Of a DNA stretch of 64,000 bases, positions 41,856 through 49,804 are shown piece by piece. Below the pieces are notes generated by a model. That model saw nothing but the letters and a program-made list of their open reading frames with translations. It had not been told where the DNA came from and did not search any database. Source of the stretch: Clostridia bacterium (lineage in GTDB: Bacteria; Bacillota; Clostridia; Christensenellales; Borkfalkiaceae); NCBI GenBank assembly GCA_900770945.1, contig CAAGME010000010.1:1-64000 (forward strand), written 5' to 3'. Both the position numbers and the translations under genes were made by a program. Position 1 is the stretch's first letter, and each line of letters starts with the position of its first letter.

Positions 41856-42860
41856 TCAGATTACGTAAACGTAAAATCTTAGTTTCCTCTGCGCCGCGCC
41901 GATTGCAACCGTCAACGTGGTGATATCGCTTGCCTTACCGCTAAAAGAAGCAGAAAAGTTTTCGATATCGCAAGGTATGTCGCCGCCGAGAGCGCCGACG
42001 AAAACGCAGTCTTTGCCCGCTATGTCGAAAGTGATTTTTGCGGAAAGTTTTAAGCTCTCAAAGGTTGCGCCGCTGCTTACTACGAGCAAATTTTTGTCCG
42101 CTCCCGTAAGCGTTACGCCGTCAAAGCTAACGTTTACCGCGCAGTTTTTTATATCCGTAAGGCTCTCCGAGATATACGCTTTAAAGCTCGTTTTTGCGCC
42201 GCCGTAAATTACGGCAACCGTTCTCATTCCCGTTCCCGCAGCGGGCGAAAGATACTCCGTTTCAAGAGGAATTATCTTAGCGTTCCCGTCTTTATCCGTG
42301 AGCTTTAAGCACAGAAAATCGCGGTTAATCGACTTATAGGCAAGCTTTTCGTCTACCATAAGCACGGGAACAAAGTTCGGATTTTCACCGTCGGGCGTTA
42401 CTACGGAAAGGGTTTCCGCCGCTACCTCTATCTTGTTTTCGCTTTCCGTCTGCTGTAAAACTTTACGAACAATCGGGTCGCCCTCGCTCAGAATAATCGT
42501 GAACACGAGGTAAGTTTTGCCGTCCGTGTCCGTTTCGAGAGTGATAAGAACGTCCTTTATACTAACTCCGTCTTTACCCGCTTCGCCTTGTTCGCCTCTC
42601 GCTCCGTCAACTCCGTTTTTACCGTCAACTCCGTCCTTTCCGTTCAGCCCGTCTTTGCCGTCGGCTCCGTCCTTGCCGCTTAAAAGTTCGATAAATTCCG
42701 AAAGAGTACCCTTAAACCCGAGGATTTTTGCTTTATCGTAAGCTTCTTCCGCAGTAAACTCGCCGCTATCCGCTTTTCCCGCTTTGTTGCACGCGGGGAA
42801 AACCGCGAGAAACGAAAAACAAATAATAATCGAAACACTCAAAAGCAATAATCTTCTCAT
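41856..42860 (-). CDS. Lipoprotein with collagen-like Gly-X-Y tract
   Basis: 334 aa. A signal peptide with lipobox AVFPAC (Cys24) makes it a surface lipoprotein. Residues 62-100 are 13 uninterrupted Gly-X-Y triplets (GKDGADGKDGLNGKDG...), the bacterial collagen-like pattern that can form a triple helix. The remaining 230 residues look like two or three beta-sandwich domains (VLITLETDTDGKTYLVFTII, CAVNVSFDGVTLTGAD). Family unknown. The promoter at 42911-42939 precedes it. The dispersed TATAAGTCGATTA word occurs inside the gene (42326-42338). Confidence 0.75.
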   Translation of the reverse strand: MRRLLLLSVSIIICFSFLAVFPACNKAGKADSGEFTAEEAYDKAKILGFKGTLSEFIELLSGKDGADGKDGLNGKDGVDGKNGVDGARGEQGEAGKDGVSIKDVLITLETDTDGKTYLVFTIILSEGDPIVRKVLQQTESENKIEVAAETLSVVTPDGENPNFVPVLMVDEKLAYKSINRDFLCLKLTDKDGNAKIIPLETEYLSPAAGTGMRTVAVIYGGAKTSFKAYISESLTDIKNCAVNVSFDGVTLTGADKNLLVVSSGATFESLKLSAKITFDIAGKDCVFVGALGGDIPCDIENFSASFSGKASDITTLTVAIGAAQRKLRFYVYVI

Positions 42861-42910
42861 AAAGTCCCTTTTTCGACGTAATATCCTTTTTTACGTCCTT
42901 TTTCTCATTT

Positions 42911-42939
42911 ATTTTACCACTTTTTACTCCTTATGTCAA
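42911..42939 (-). promoter_or_regulatory. Promoter of the collagen-like lipoprotein gene
   Basis: Minus strand TTGACA (42939-42934), 17-bp spacer, TAAAAT (42916-42911), 50 bp before the start codon. Confidence 0.78.
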
Positions 42940-43086
42940 TATCAACAACGCAAAAAGAAAGAAAGCTTTTGCTTTGCAAAAACGTCCGCGCAAAATTCAG
43001 ACAGCAAAATGCGAAAGTATTTTGTTACAATATTACTCATAAAACGCCGCCCGAAAAACATATCCGAGCGGCAAAAGAAGTGAATT

Positions 43087-43236
43087 ATGAAATACAAAGA
43101 CTATTTGAACATTTGGCTTGAAAACCACGTTTTTAATTTTTTGAAAGAACGGACTTTCAAACGCTATGAAGTAAGCGCAAGGCTGTACGTATCGCCTCTT
43201 CTCGGCGGCTTTAAGCTCGACTACGCGTCGTATTAA
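43087..43236 (+). pseudogene. Truncated tyrosine-recombinase (integrase) N-terminus
   Basis: 49 codons, ATG 43087 to TAA 43236. YLNIWLENHVFNFLKERTFKRYEVSARLYVSPLLGGFKL resembles the SAM-like core-binding domain that opens phage and transposon integrases (YLxxWL...KxxTxxxYxxxxxxxIxPxLG). The catalytic domain is missing; downstream sequence belongs to other frames. It is probably a remnant of an element that brought in the XRE, repeat-lipoprotein and FRG genes. Confidence 0.55.
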
Positions 43237-43304
43237 AACTTTTCGTCTATCAAAACGCTCATAAGCGTAAGTATGGTTTTCTGCTCGTTTTTGGTGAGTT
43301 TTGC
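43233..43304 (-). pseudogene. Remnant resembling the C-terminus of an XRE regulator
   Basis: On the minus strand a short frame reads AKLTKNEQKTILTLMSVLIDEKF and then stops. It resembles the C-terminal LSPTQKKIFDDFLKSLD of the neighbouring XRE regulator. It has no start of its own and looks like the tail of a decayed duplicate. Confidence 0.35.
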
Positions 43305-43337
43305 TTAAGTTCCGACTGCGCCGAAAAAAAGCAAAAA

Positions 43338-43637
43338 TCAATCGAGACTTTTAAGAAAATCGTCAAAAATCTTTTTCTGCGTTGGCGAAAGCGTGTCGAG
43401 CGAAAATTGCTTTTTCACCGGTGGTTGTTCGGATGAGAAAAATTGCGACAGAGAAACGTTAAGTGCATCGCATATAAAGCTGAGATATTCCACCGTCGGG
43501 CATTTGCGCCCCGCTTCTATATCGTTGATATACGTAGGCGAAACCCCCGCAATGTTTGCAAGTTCGTTCTTTTTGAAATTTCTTTGTTCTCTTAAGCTTT
43601 TAACCCTTTCGCCGACTTCTTTTGTTGTCATTTTCAT
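43338..43637 (-). CDS. XRE-family transcriptional regulator
   Basis: 99 aa. The helix-turn-helix spans residues 8-62: VGERVKSLREQRNFKKNELANIAGVSPTYINDIEAGRKCP, the classical Cro/CI pattern. A short C-terminal tail (LSPTQKKIFDDFLKSLD) may mediate dimerisation. It is transcribed divergently from the repeat lipoprotein. Three copies of TTAAACTATAG (43646-43656, 43688-43698, 43710-43720) lie between the genes; one overlaps its own -10 box and one lies in the spacer of the opposing promoter. It is therefore very probably an autorepressor that also controls the 43796 gene. Confidence 0.88.
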   Translation of the reverse strand: MKMTTKEVGERVKSLREQRNFKKNELANIAGVSPTYINDIEAGRKCPTVEYLSFICDALNVSLSQFFSSEQPPVKKQFSLDTLSPTQKKIFDDFLKSLD

Positions 43638-43645
43638 TACCCCCG

Positions 43646-43729
43646 TTAAACTATAGTTTTATTGTACTATAATTTCAACTGAAAAACTTAAACTATAGAG
43701 TTGACAATATTAAACTATAGTGTTAAAAT
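43646..43729. promoter_or_regulatory. Divergent promoters with three TTAAACTATAG operators
   Basis: Plus promoter: TTGACA (43701-43706), 17 bp, TAAAAT (43724-43729). Minus promoter: TTGAAA (43678-43673), 17 bp, TATAGT (43655-43650). The 11-bp word TTAAACTATAG occurs three times in direct orientation, at 43646, 43688 and 43710, overlapping both promoters. Confidence 0.85.
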
Positions 43730-43795
43730 ATATTTAAGGAGTTGTTCAAACTTACAAGTAGAAATTATTTGCAAAAAACATCGGAGGAACAGAAA

Positions 43796-46072
43796 ATGCA
43801 AAAAAGAAGTTTGACCATTATTGTAATTGCGCTTTTATGCGCGCTTGTGACGGCTTTCGCGCTTGTCGGTTGCGGGAAAGTCGACTTTAAGCTCAACTTT
43901 GTTGTTGACGGAGAAGTTTATGACACTATATCGACGAACGGAAAAGAAGCCATAAAGCTGCCCGATAACCCCAAAAAAGACGGATATATTTTTGACGGCT
44001 GGTATTGGGATAACGAGGTTTGGAAAAAGCCTTTCACTGCAAATTCGCTCTTAGACACGCCGCTTTCAAGCGATATGTCCGTTTACGCTAAGTTTGAAAA
44101 AGAAGAAGCCGTAAAAGGCACGCAAGCGGAATTTGTCGGGTTTGAAAAGGTTAGCGAAAACAAGTATTTTAAAAAGGTGTCTAACGATACGGAAATATTT
44201 TCACTCGGAACGCTCGTAAAAGTCAATTCAAAAAGCAGTTGGATTGCCTCTTATGACGTATCTTGCACAAAGGTAATCCTGAGTAAAATTGTAGAGTTGA
44301 CCGCGGGCGATAACTTCTGTTACGTCAATGTTACCGACGAAAACGGAAATATGTCGCTTTACACGCTCAACATTCGTCGCAGAGAAATTTATGAAGTTTC
44401 TTTTGCCGACAGTGACGTGCAATCTCAGTATATCGAAGAAGATTCTTGCGCGGTTACGCCCTCAACGGCAAACAGAACAGGCTATACTTTTGAAAGCTGG
44501 AATTTTGATTTTTCCACGCCGATTGTTAAAAATACTGTTATTTCCGCAAAGTGGAATCTCATTACCTATAATATCGAATACGAACTTAACGGCGGAGAAA
44601 ATAATTCTTTAAATCCGACCACCTATAATATTGAATGTGAAGATATCGTTTTGCAAATGCCGAATAAGACCGGCTATGATTTTGTCGGGTGGTATGCAGA
44701 TGAAGCGGTAACCGAAAAAGCGGAAAAGATTGCAATCGGTTCATATGGTAACAAAAAGTTCTATACAAAGTGGAACATTACTACTTATAATATCGAATAT
44801 GAACTAAACGGCGGTAAAAACAATTCTTTAAATCCGACCACTTACACAATTGAAAGTAATGATATCGTTTTGCAATCGCCAAGCAAGACGGGCTATGATT
44901 TTGCTGGGTGGTATGCCGACGAAGCTTTGAGCAAAAAAGCAGGAAAGATTGTAGCAGGTTCCTTTGGTACTAAGAAGTTCTATGCAAAGTGGAATGTTGT
45001 TACTTACAATATTGAATACGAGCTAAACGGCGGCGTGAATAACTCTGCAAACCCGACTACATATACTATTGAAAGCGAAGATATTGTTTTGCGAACACCA
45101 ACTATTCAAAGTGAAGATTATGACGGCTTTATCGGGTGGTTTTCCGATAAAGAGCTTAGGTATGAAGCGCAAAGCATAAAGCAAGGCTCGTGTGGTAATA
45201 AAACTTTTTATGCAAAGTGGTCGTCAAAGTATTTTTTGTTTGATACACATAGTAAAACAATTACCGGTTTGACCGATTATGGAAAAACTTGTTCGAAAAT
45301 TGTTATTCCGGAAAAGTTGTATAATATCACTGTGGCAAGCATAGGTGGTTCGGCGTTCTATGATTGCAAGGGACTGACAAGCGTGACTATTCCCGACAGT
45401 GTGATGAGCATAGGTAGTTGGGCGTTCAGTGGTTGCACGAATCTCACAAGCGTATATTATGAAGGTGACATCGCAAGCTGGTGTGGAGTAAGCGGACTTG
45501 AAAATATAATGTCAGGTTCACAAACTCTTTATATCGGCGGTAATAAGGTCGAGGGTGAACTTGTTGTCCCGAACAGTGTGAAAAGCATAAGCGATGCGGC
45601 GTTCTATGGTTGCAAGGGACTGACAAGCGTGACTATTCCCGACAGCGTGACGAGCATAGGAGTGTCGGCGTTTAGCGATTGTAAAGATCTTACGAGTGTT
45701 ATAATTCCTGACAGTGTGACGAGTATAAGTGATGGGGCGTTCCGCAATTGCACAGGACTCACAAGCGTGACTATTCCCGATAGTGTAACAAGCATAGACA
45801 GTTCGGCGTTCCGTGATTGCACGGGGCTGACGAGCGTAACTATTCCCGACAGTGTAACAAGCATAGGGGATTTGGCGTTCTATAGTTGCACAGGGTTGAC
45901 AAGCGTAACTATTCCTAACAGTGTGACAAATATAAATGCTTATGCTTTTTATTTGTGCATAGGACTCAAAAAAATATATTATAAAGGCACTGAATCGCAA
46001 TGGGATACTATTATAAAGGATGCTTATTGGGACGACGGAGCCGGAAATTATACTATAATTTACAACGCATAA
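43796..46072 (+). CDS. Surface lipoprotein with InlB-type B-repeats and BspA-type leucine-rich repeats
   Basis: 758 aa from ATG 43796 (GGAGG 7 bp upstream); the frame is open 18 codons earlier. The lipobox is ALVGC (Cys26). Residues about 35-480 contain five Listeria-Bacteroides repeats (PF09479-like). Three of these are near-identical 73-residue (219-bp) units beginning TYNIEYELNGG, at about 44558, 44777 and 44996, with GYDFVGWYADE cores. Residues about 500-740 contain 23-residue LRR_5/BspA units (LTSVTIPDSVTSIG...AF) encoded by 69-bp repeats. It is probably exposed on the surface and used for adhesion, and recombination between its repeats could vary its length. The XRE repressor controls its promoter. 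Confidence 0.88.
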   Translation: MQKRSLTIIVIALLCALVTAFALVGCGKVDFKLNFVVDGEVYDTISTNGKEAIKLPDNPKKDGYIFDGWYWDNEVWKKPFTANSLLDTPLSSDMSVYAKFEKEEAVKGTQAEFVGFEKVSENKYFKKVSNDTEIFSLGTLVKVNSKSSWIASYDVSCTKVILSKIVELTAGDNFCYVNVTDENGNMSLYTLNIRRREIYEVSFADSDVQSQYIEEDSCAVTPSTANRTGYTFESWNFDFSTPIVKNTVISAKWNLITYNIEYELNGGENNSLNPTTYNIECEDIVLQMPNKTGYDFVGWYADEAVTEKAEKIAIGSYGNKKFYTKWNITTYNIEYELNGGKNNSLNPTTYTIESNDIVLQSPSKTGYDFAGWYADEALSKKAGKIVAGSFGTKKFYAKWNVVTYNIEYELNGGVNNSANPTTYTIESEDIVLRTPTIQSEDYDGFIGWFSDKELRYEAQSIKQGSCGNKTFYAKWSSKYFLFDTHSKTITGLTDYGKTCSKIVIPEKLYNITVASIGGSAFYDCKGLTSVTIPDSVMSIGSWAFSGCTNLTSVYYEGDIASWCGVSGLENIMSGSQTLYIGGNKVEGELVVPNSVKSISDAAFYGCKGLTSVTIPDSVTSIGVSAFSDCKDLTSVIIPDSVTSISDGAFRNCTGLTSVTIPDSVTSIDSSAFRDCTGLTSVTIPDSVTSIGDLAFYSCTGLTSVTIPNSVTNINAYAFYLCIGLKKIYYKGTESQWDTIIKDAYWDDGAGNYTIIYNA

Positions 46073-46206
46073 AAGCATTTACAATAACATCACACAAAAA
46101 GGCGGTGAGTTAAAATGTAATACTTATAGAAGAAAGTGATTTTTATAAAGATAAAAAAAGCAATTTAACAAAGAAAACCTAAAAAATATACAAGGAGATT
46201 TTTACC

Positions 46207-47241
46207 ATGGATAAGGAAACAATAGACAGTTTTGAAGAATACTTGCAAACGACAGACAACATTAAGGATAATAAAATTAAATATATAGACGCAAAAAAAA
46301 CAGAACTTGAAGAGCAACTCAAAAAAGAACATGCAGACAGTTTTAATCTAAGAAAAAAATATTTGAGTATGCTAAAAACCGAGCTTCAAGTCAACAAAGA
46401 TTTATCGCACGTACAAGAGAATGCAGAATATTCAAGTGAACAAAAGAAAAAAGAGGTTTTAGAAACAGCACGAAAATCAGGTGCGGGATTCAGGTTTAGA
46501 TTATATTTCAGAGGCGTTAGCAATAAAGCATATCTTGATGCCGCCGGAATATATCGTAACGGATCTAACGGAGTTAACGAGATTTTAATGCAGAATCTCA
46601 TAATGGCAAAGTGCGCTAACGAGTTTACAGAAAACGCTGTTGAAAACCTTGTAAAGCTTCAACATTACGGTTGCCCTACTCAACTACTTGATGTAACCGA
46701 AAATCCGCTCGTTGCTCTATATTTTGCTTGTCAAAATGAAAAAATCAAAGAAACAGACGGACAAGTTAGAGTATATGCTGTTGCGGAAAGAGAATTACAA
46801 TTTATGGGCAGCGAAAAGATTCGCAATATTGCAAACTTAACAAAACTATTGAGCAAAATTGAAATCGCGCAATATTTAAAAAGTCAGAACGAAAAACAAG
46901 TCCTTGAATATCTGCACAAAGAAACTGACTATATGGTTAACAACGATAAATGCGATCTTCAAGACATATTTGACTCTTATTTCTTTATTGCTCCGCAGAA
47001 AAATCAAAGAATTATTCGACAAAACGGAGCTTTCATCGCAAACGGGTTGTTTGAAAACGAAAAAGCAGCTGCGGAATCAGTAGATAAATTTAGAATAGCT
47101 ACAATTACAATTTCAGGGACTCAGAAAGAAAAAATACTTAAAGACCTTAATTCTCTCAATATAGACGAAATCAGCCTTTTTCCCGATTTATATAAAGTAG
47201 TCGAAATATTAAAGAAACAAAACAACGAACTCAATTTATAA
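46207..47241 (+). CDS. FRG-domain protein
   Basis: 344 aa, AAGGAG ahead of ATG 46207. The N-terminal 90 residues are a charged coiled coil (KTELEEQLKKEHADSFNLRK). RLYFRGVSNKAY contains the FRG triplet (101-103), and LQHYGCPTQLLDVTENPLVALYFA (about 151-174) is the second hallmark of the FRG domain (PF08867). The rest contains IIRQNGAFIANGLF, which fits the family's conserved third motif (QxGxFxxxG). FRG proteins are often found with restriction-modification, toxin-like or anti-phage genes, but their activity is not established. The gene is visibly AT-richer than its neighbours, suggesting acquisition. It ends in a strong terminator. Confidence 0.88.
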   Translation: MDKETIDSFEEYLQTTDNIKDNKIKYIDAKKTELEEQLKKEHADSFNLRKKYLSMLKTELQVNKDLSHVQENAEYSSEQKKKEVLETARKSGAGFRFRLYFRGVSNKAYLDAAGIYRNGSNGVNEILMQNLIMAKCANEFTENAVENLVKLQHYGCPTQLLDVTENPLVALYFACQNEKIKETDGQVRVYAVAERELQFMGSEKIRNIANLTKLLSKIEIAQYLKSQNEKQVLEYLHKETDYMVNNDKCDLQDIFDSYFFIAPQKNQRIIRQNGAFIANGLFENEKAAAESVDKFRIATITISGTQKEKILKDLNSLNIDEISLFPDLYKVVEILKKQNNELNL

Positions 47242-47268
47242 ATTGACATATTTGATACTGTTTTTATT

Positions 47269-47300
47269 CGAGCGGCAAGGGACTTGCCGCTCGTTTTTTT
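47269..47300 (+). terminator. Intrinsic terminator of the FRG gene
   Basis: CGAGCGGCAAG (47269-47279) pairs perfectly over 11 bp with CTTGCCGCTCG (47283-47293), then seven T. Confidence 0.95.
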
Positions 47301-47582
47301 GTTCTTATATTTTTTTTGTTCTTATATATTTTTTCCCCTACCACCGCCTGCCCGCCCACCATAGCCACAAACAAAACCGGACACAATAAACGGGGCTGTC
47401 GCAAGTTGCAAAAAAAGCAACTTGCGACATTCCCTTTTTGTATCCTACCACAACCACAAAGCAATACACAAAAAAAAGCCGACCCTATTTAAAGAGCCGG
47501 CTTTTGAGCGATTCGGCGACAGACGCGCCGCGGCGGAAAACAAAAAGCGTTACTGCCGATTTTTGCTTTCGCCAAAAAATAT
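47301..47582. other. Non-coding stretch with a perfect 13-bp inverted repeat
   Basis: TGTCGCAAGTTGC (47397-47409) and GCAACTTGCGACA (47417-47429) form a hairpin with an A7 loop, flanked by GGGG and TTCCC. The GGGGCTGTCGCAA end resembles terminal inverted repeats of some IS1182/ISL3-type elements, so this may be a collapsed insertion remnant; that is inference. Two near-identical TTGTTCTTATAT segments lie at about 47298-47330. No ORF with a ribosome site is seen. Confidence 0.5.
47470..47504 (-). terminator. Intrinsic terminator of the 47583 gene
   Basis: Minus strand AAAGCCGGCTCTTT...GGGTCGGCTTT hairpin followed by a T run. Confidence 0.72.
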
Positions 47583-48116
47583 TCAGTTGTTTTCTTTGTC
47601 AGACTTGTTTTGCTTGTGCTTTTCGATGCTCGACATAATAAACGCGCAAACCTTATCGAGGCTTTCGTCGTCTATATCTTCCGAAAGATTGTCAAGAATT
47701 ACCGATTTAATCTCATCGCTTCCGCAACCCTTGTCGAGGATTTTTATGATTATCTCGTCAACCACTTTGTCCAGCTCGTCCGAAAGGACTATACTTGAAA
47801 GAAGTTTTTCGATGTTCGATTTAAGCTCTTCCTTGTCGGTAAAAGCAAACTTCTTCATAAAAGCGGTCAGAACAGCCGCAACGCCGCCCGCGGTTACGGC
47901 TTTGGTAGCCGCGACTTCCGCGCTCTCTTTCAAAAGAAACGCCGATATGGAAGCAGTTGCCGCCGCGCCGATTATAAATGCCAATCCGAGACAAATTTTA
48001 GTTGAGGCTTTGAGAAATCTTTTAAAAACAAAAATAATAACGCAAGCGATTCCCGCGCCGATTATGCAGTCGAAGCTGCAATCGGACAACAGTCTGACGA
48101 TGTTGAATTCCTGCAT
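47583..48116 (-). CDS. Hypothetical membrane-anchored helical protein
   Basis: 177 aa. Two or three hydrophobic segments lie in the first 95 residues (CIIGAGIACVIIFVFKRFL, ICLGLAFIIGAAATASISAFLL, AATKAVTAGGVAAVLTAFMKKF). A predominantly acidic helical region follows (SNIEKLLSSIVLSDELDKVVDEIIIKI, ILDNLSEDIDDESLDKVCAFIM). The N-terminus (QEFNIVRLLSDCSFD) has no signal cleavage site. Family not recognised. Its GGAGG ribosome site sits inside a small hairpin CTCC-TTTT-AAGGAG, and a 28-aa ORF is encoded just upstream. Confidence 0.65.
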   Translation of the reverse strand: MQEFNIVRLLSDCSFDCIIGAGIACVIIFVFKRFLKASTKICLGLAFIIGAAATASISAFLLKESAEVAATKAVTAGGVAAVLTAFMKKFAFTDKEELKSNIEKLLSSIVLSDELDKVVDEIIIKILDKGCGSDEIKSVILDNLSEDIDDESLDKVCAFIMSSIEKHKQNKSDKENN

Positions 48117-48146
48117 TCGCCGTCCTCCTTAAAAGGAGAAAAAAAT

Positions 48147-48233
48147 TCAGGAAGATTTGCCGCTCTTCGTTCGCGATATATATTCGAGACGCCGCAAAAA
48201 GCCGTCTTTGAACGGATATAAAAAGCTTTTCAT
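48147..48233 (-). CDS. Possible 28-aa peptide upstream of the 47583 gene
   Basis: ATG 48233 to TGA 48147 encodes KSFLYPFKDGFLRRLEYISR and a short tail. GGAGGAG sits at good spacing before the ATG. The peptide is basic and partly amphipathic. Downstream of its stop, CTCCTTTTAAGGAG can pair and hide the ribosome site of the next gene, so translation of this short ORF could control that gene. This is inference from spacing alone. Confidence 0.45.
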   Translation of the reverse strand: MKSFLYPFKDGFLRRLEYISRTKSGKSS

Positions 48234-48367
48234 TTTCTCCTCCTTTTCCAAACGCGCATACATTATACACCCGTTTTTTAATTTGTCAAGGGGTTAGTCC
48301 CGCTTTTTTAGCAGGGAAACAAAAAACTTTTCGAATAAAAAACAAAAAGCGAAAAAAACTATAACGT

Positions 48368-49804
48368 ATGAAGATATCGCCGTGCTTAGAAGTAAACAAG
48401 GAAAGATTAAAGAAAATTTTTTCGTCCGACGACGTGGTGTTCGCCGACTATGCATTAAAGGGCAGAGCCGTCACCGCAGTGTTCGTGGACTCTTTGACGG
48501 ACAAAAAACAGCTTTCGCTTTCCGTCATCGAGCCGCTTAAAAAGGAAAAGAAATGCCCCGCGGCGCAAAAGGCTTCAACGCTTATTCCGCTTGCCGGCAC
48601 GTCGCTTATCCCGACGACGGAGGACGCCGAAAGCGAAGTGCTTGCCGGCAAAACGATTATACTTTTCGACAAATCGCCCGTTGCGCTTTCGGTAGACGTA
48701 AAAAAATTCGACAGCCGCGCAATCGCCGAGCCGCCTACTTCGACGGTCGTTAAAGGTCCGCGCGAAGGCTTCACCGAAAACATAAAAACAAATCTTTCGC
48801 TCGTCCGGCGAAGAATAAAGAGTAAGTTTTTGAAAGTCGAAAATTTTAAGGCGGGCAGATACACGCAGACGGATATTTCGCTCGTGTATCTTAATTCCAT
48901 TGCGGAAGATTCGCTCGTTAAAAAAGTAAGAGAAAAAATCAAAAACATAAAAATAGACGGCATACCCGACTCTTCGTACGTGGCAAAGATAATAACCGAC
49001 CACAAAACTTCGGTTTTTAAGCAAACGGGCGGAACGGAAAAGCCCGATATACTCTGCGCAAAGCTTTTAGAGGGGCGCGTGGGGATAATCGTGGACGGCT
49101 CGCCCATAGTCATAACCGCGCCGTATGTTCTCTTTGAAGATTTTCAATCCGCCGAAGACTATTACCAAAACAATTACCGCTCGAACATGGCGCGCGCTAT
49201 CAGGTTAGTGTCGCTCGCTATCGCGGTACTTTTGCCGGCGGCGTTCGTGTCGGCGCAACTTTTCCATTTGCAGGTTATCCCGCTTAACTTTTTGCTGACC
49301 ATCGTAAGCAGTATAAAGGGCATACCGCTCTCTCCCAGCTTCGAAATGTTTTTCACCCTTTTGATTTTTGAAATCCTGAACGAAGCAAGCGTCAGAATGC
49401 CTAAGTACGTCGGCATGGCTCTTTCGATTGTCGGCGCGCTCGTTTTAGGCGACACGGCGGTGCGCGCGGGCATCGTGTCCACTCCGACTATTCTTATAAT
49501 GGCTCTATCCGGGATTTGCTTATACACCGTTCCCGAACTCGTCGATTCGATGTCCTTTCTAAGGCTGATTTACCTTTTAGTCGCAGGCTCTATGGGTGCG
49601 TACGGACTGATACTCGTCACGGCGTTCATCACGATATATTTAACTTCTATGGAAAACTTCGACGTGCCTTTCCTTGCTCCTTTCGCGCCTATGGTAAAGG
49701 AAGATTTTAAGGACAGTTTTTATATGACTTTCGTGCCGAACATGGTAAACAGACCTTTAACCTTTAAACCTAAAGACAAAGTGAGAATGAAATGCGATGA
49801 ATGA
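48368..49804 (+). CDS. Spore germination receptor subunit A (GerA family)
   Basis: 478 aa. The N-terminal soluble part carries YALKGRAVTAVFVD and EGRVGIIVDGSPIVITAPYVLFEDFQSAEDYYQNNYR. It is followed by five to six membrane helices and ends NRPLTFKPKDKVRMKCDE. These are the GerAA/GerBA family signatures (PF03323), including FFTLLIFEILNEASVRMPKYVG. It senses nutrient germinants with the B and C subunits in the inner membrane of the spore. ATG 48368 lacks an obvious ribosome site, so the start could lie a few codons further on. It overlaps gerB by 8 bp. Confidence 0.95.
   Translation: MKISPCLEVNKERLKKIFSSDDVVFADYALKGRAVTAVFVDSLTDKKQLSLSVIEPLKKEKKCPAAQKASTLIPLAGTSLIPTTEDAESEVLAGKTIILFDKSPVALSVDVKKFDSRAIAEPPTSTVVKGPREGFTENIKTNLSLVRRRIKSKFLKVENFKAGRYTQTDISLVYLNSIAEDSLVKKVREKIKNIKIDGIPDSSYVAKIITDHKTSVFKQTGGTEKPDILCAKLLEGRVGIIVDGSPIVITAPYVLFEDFQSAEDYYQNNYRSNMARAIRLVSLAIAVLLPAAFVSAQLFHLQVIPLNFLLTIVSSIKGIPLSPSFEMFFTLLIFEILNEASVRMPKYVGMALSIVGALVLGDTAVRAGIVSTPTILIMALSGICLYTVPELVDSMSFLRLIYLLVAGSMGAYGLILVTAFITIYLTSMENFDVPFLAPFAPMVKEDFKDSFYMTFVPNMVNRPLTFKPKDKVRMKCDE

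Noticed and set aside
45373..45964. Possible CRISPR array because of regular 69-bp repeats
   Set aside because: The repeats are in frame and encode 23-residue leucine-rich repeats; there are no unique spacers or cas genes.
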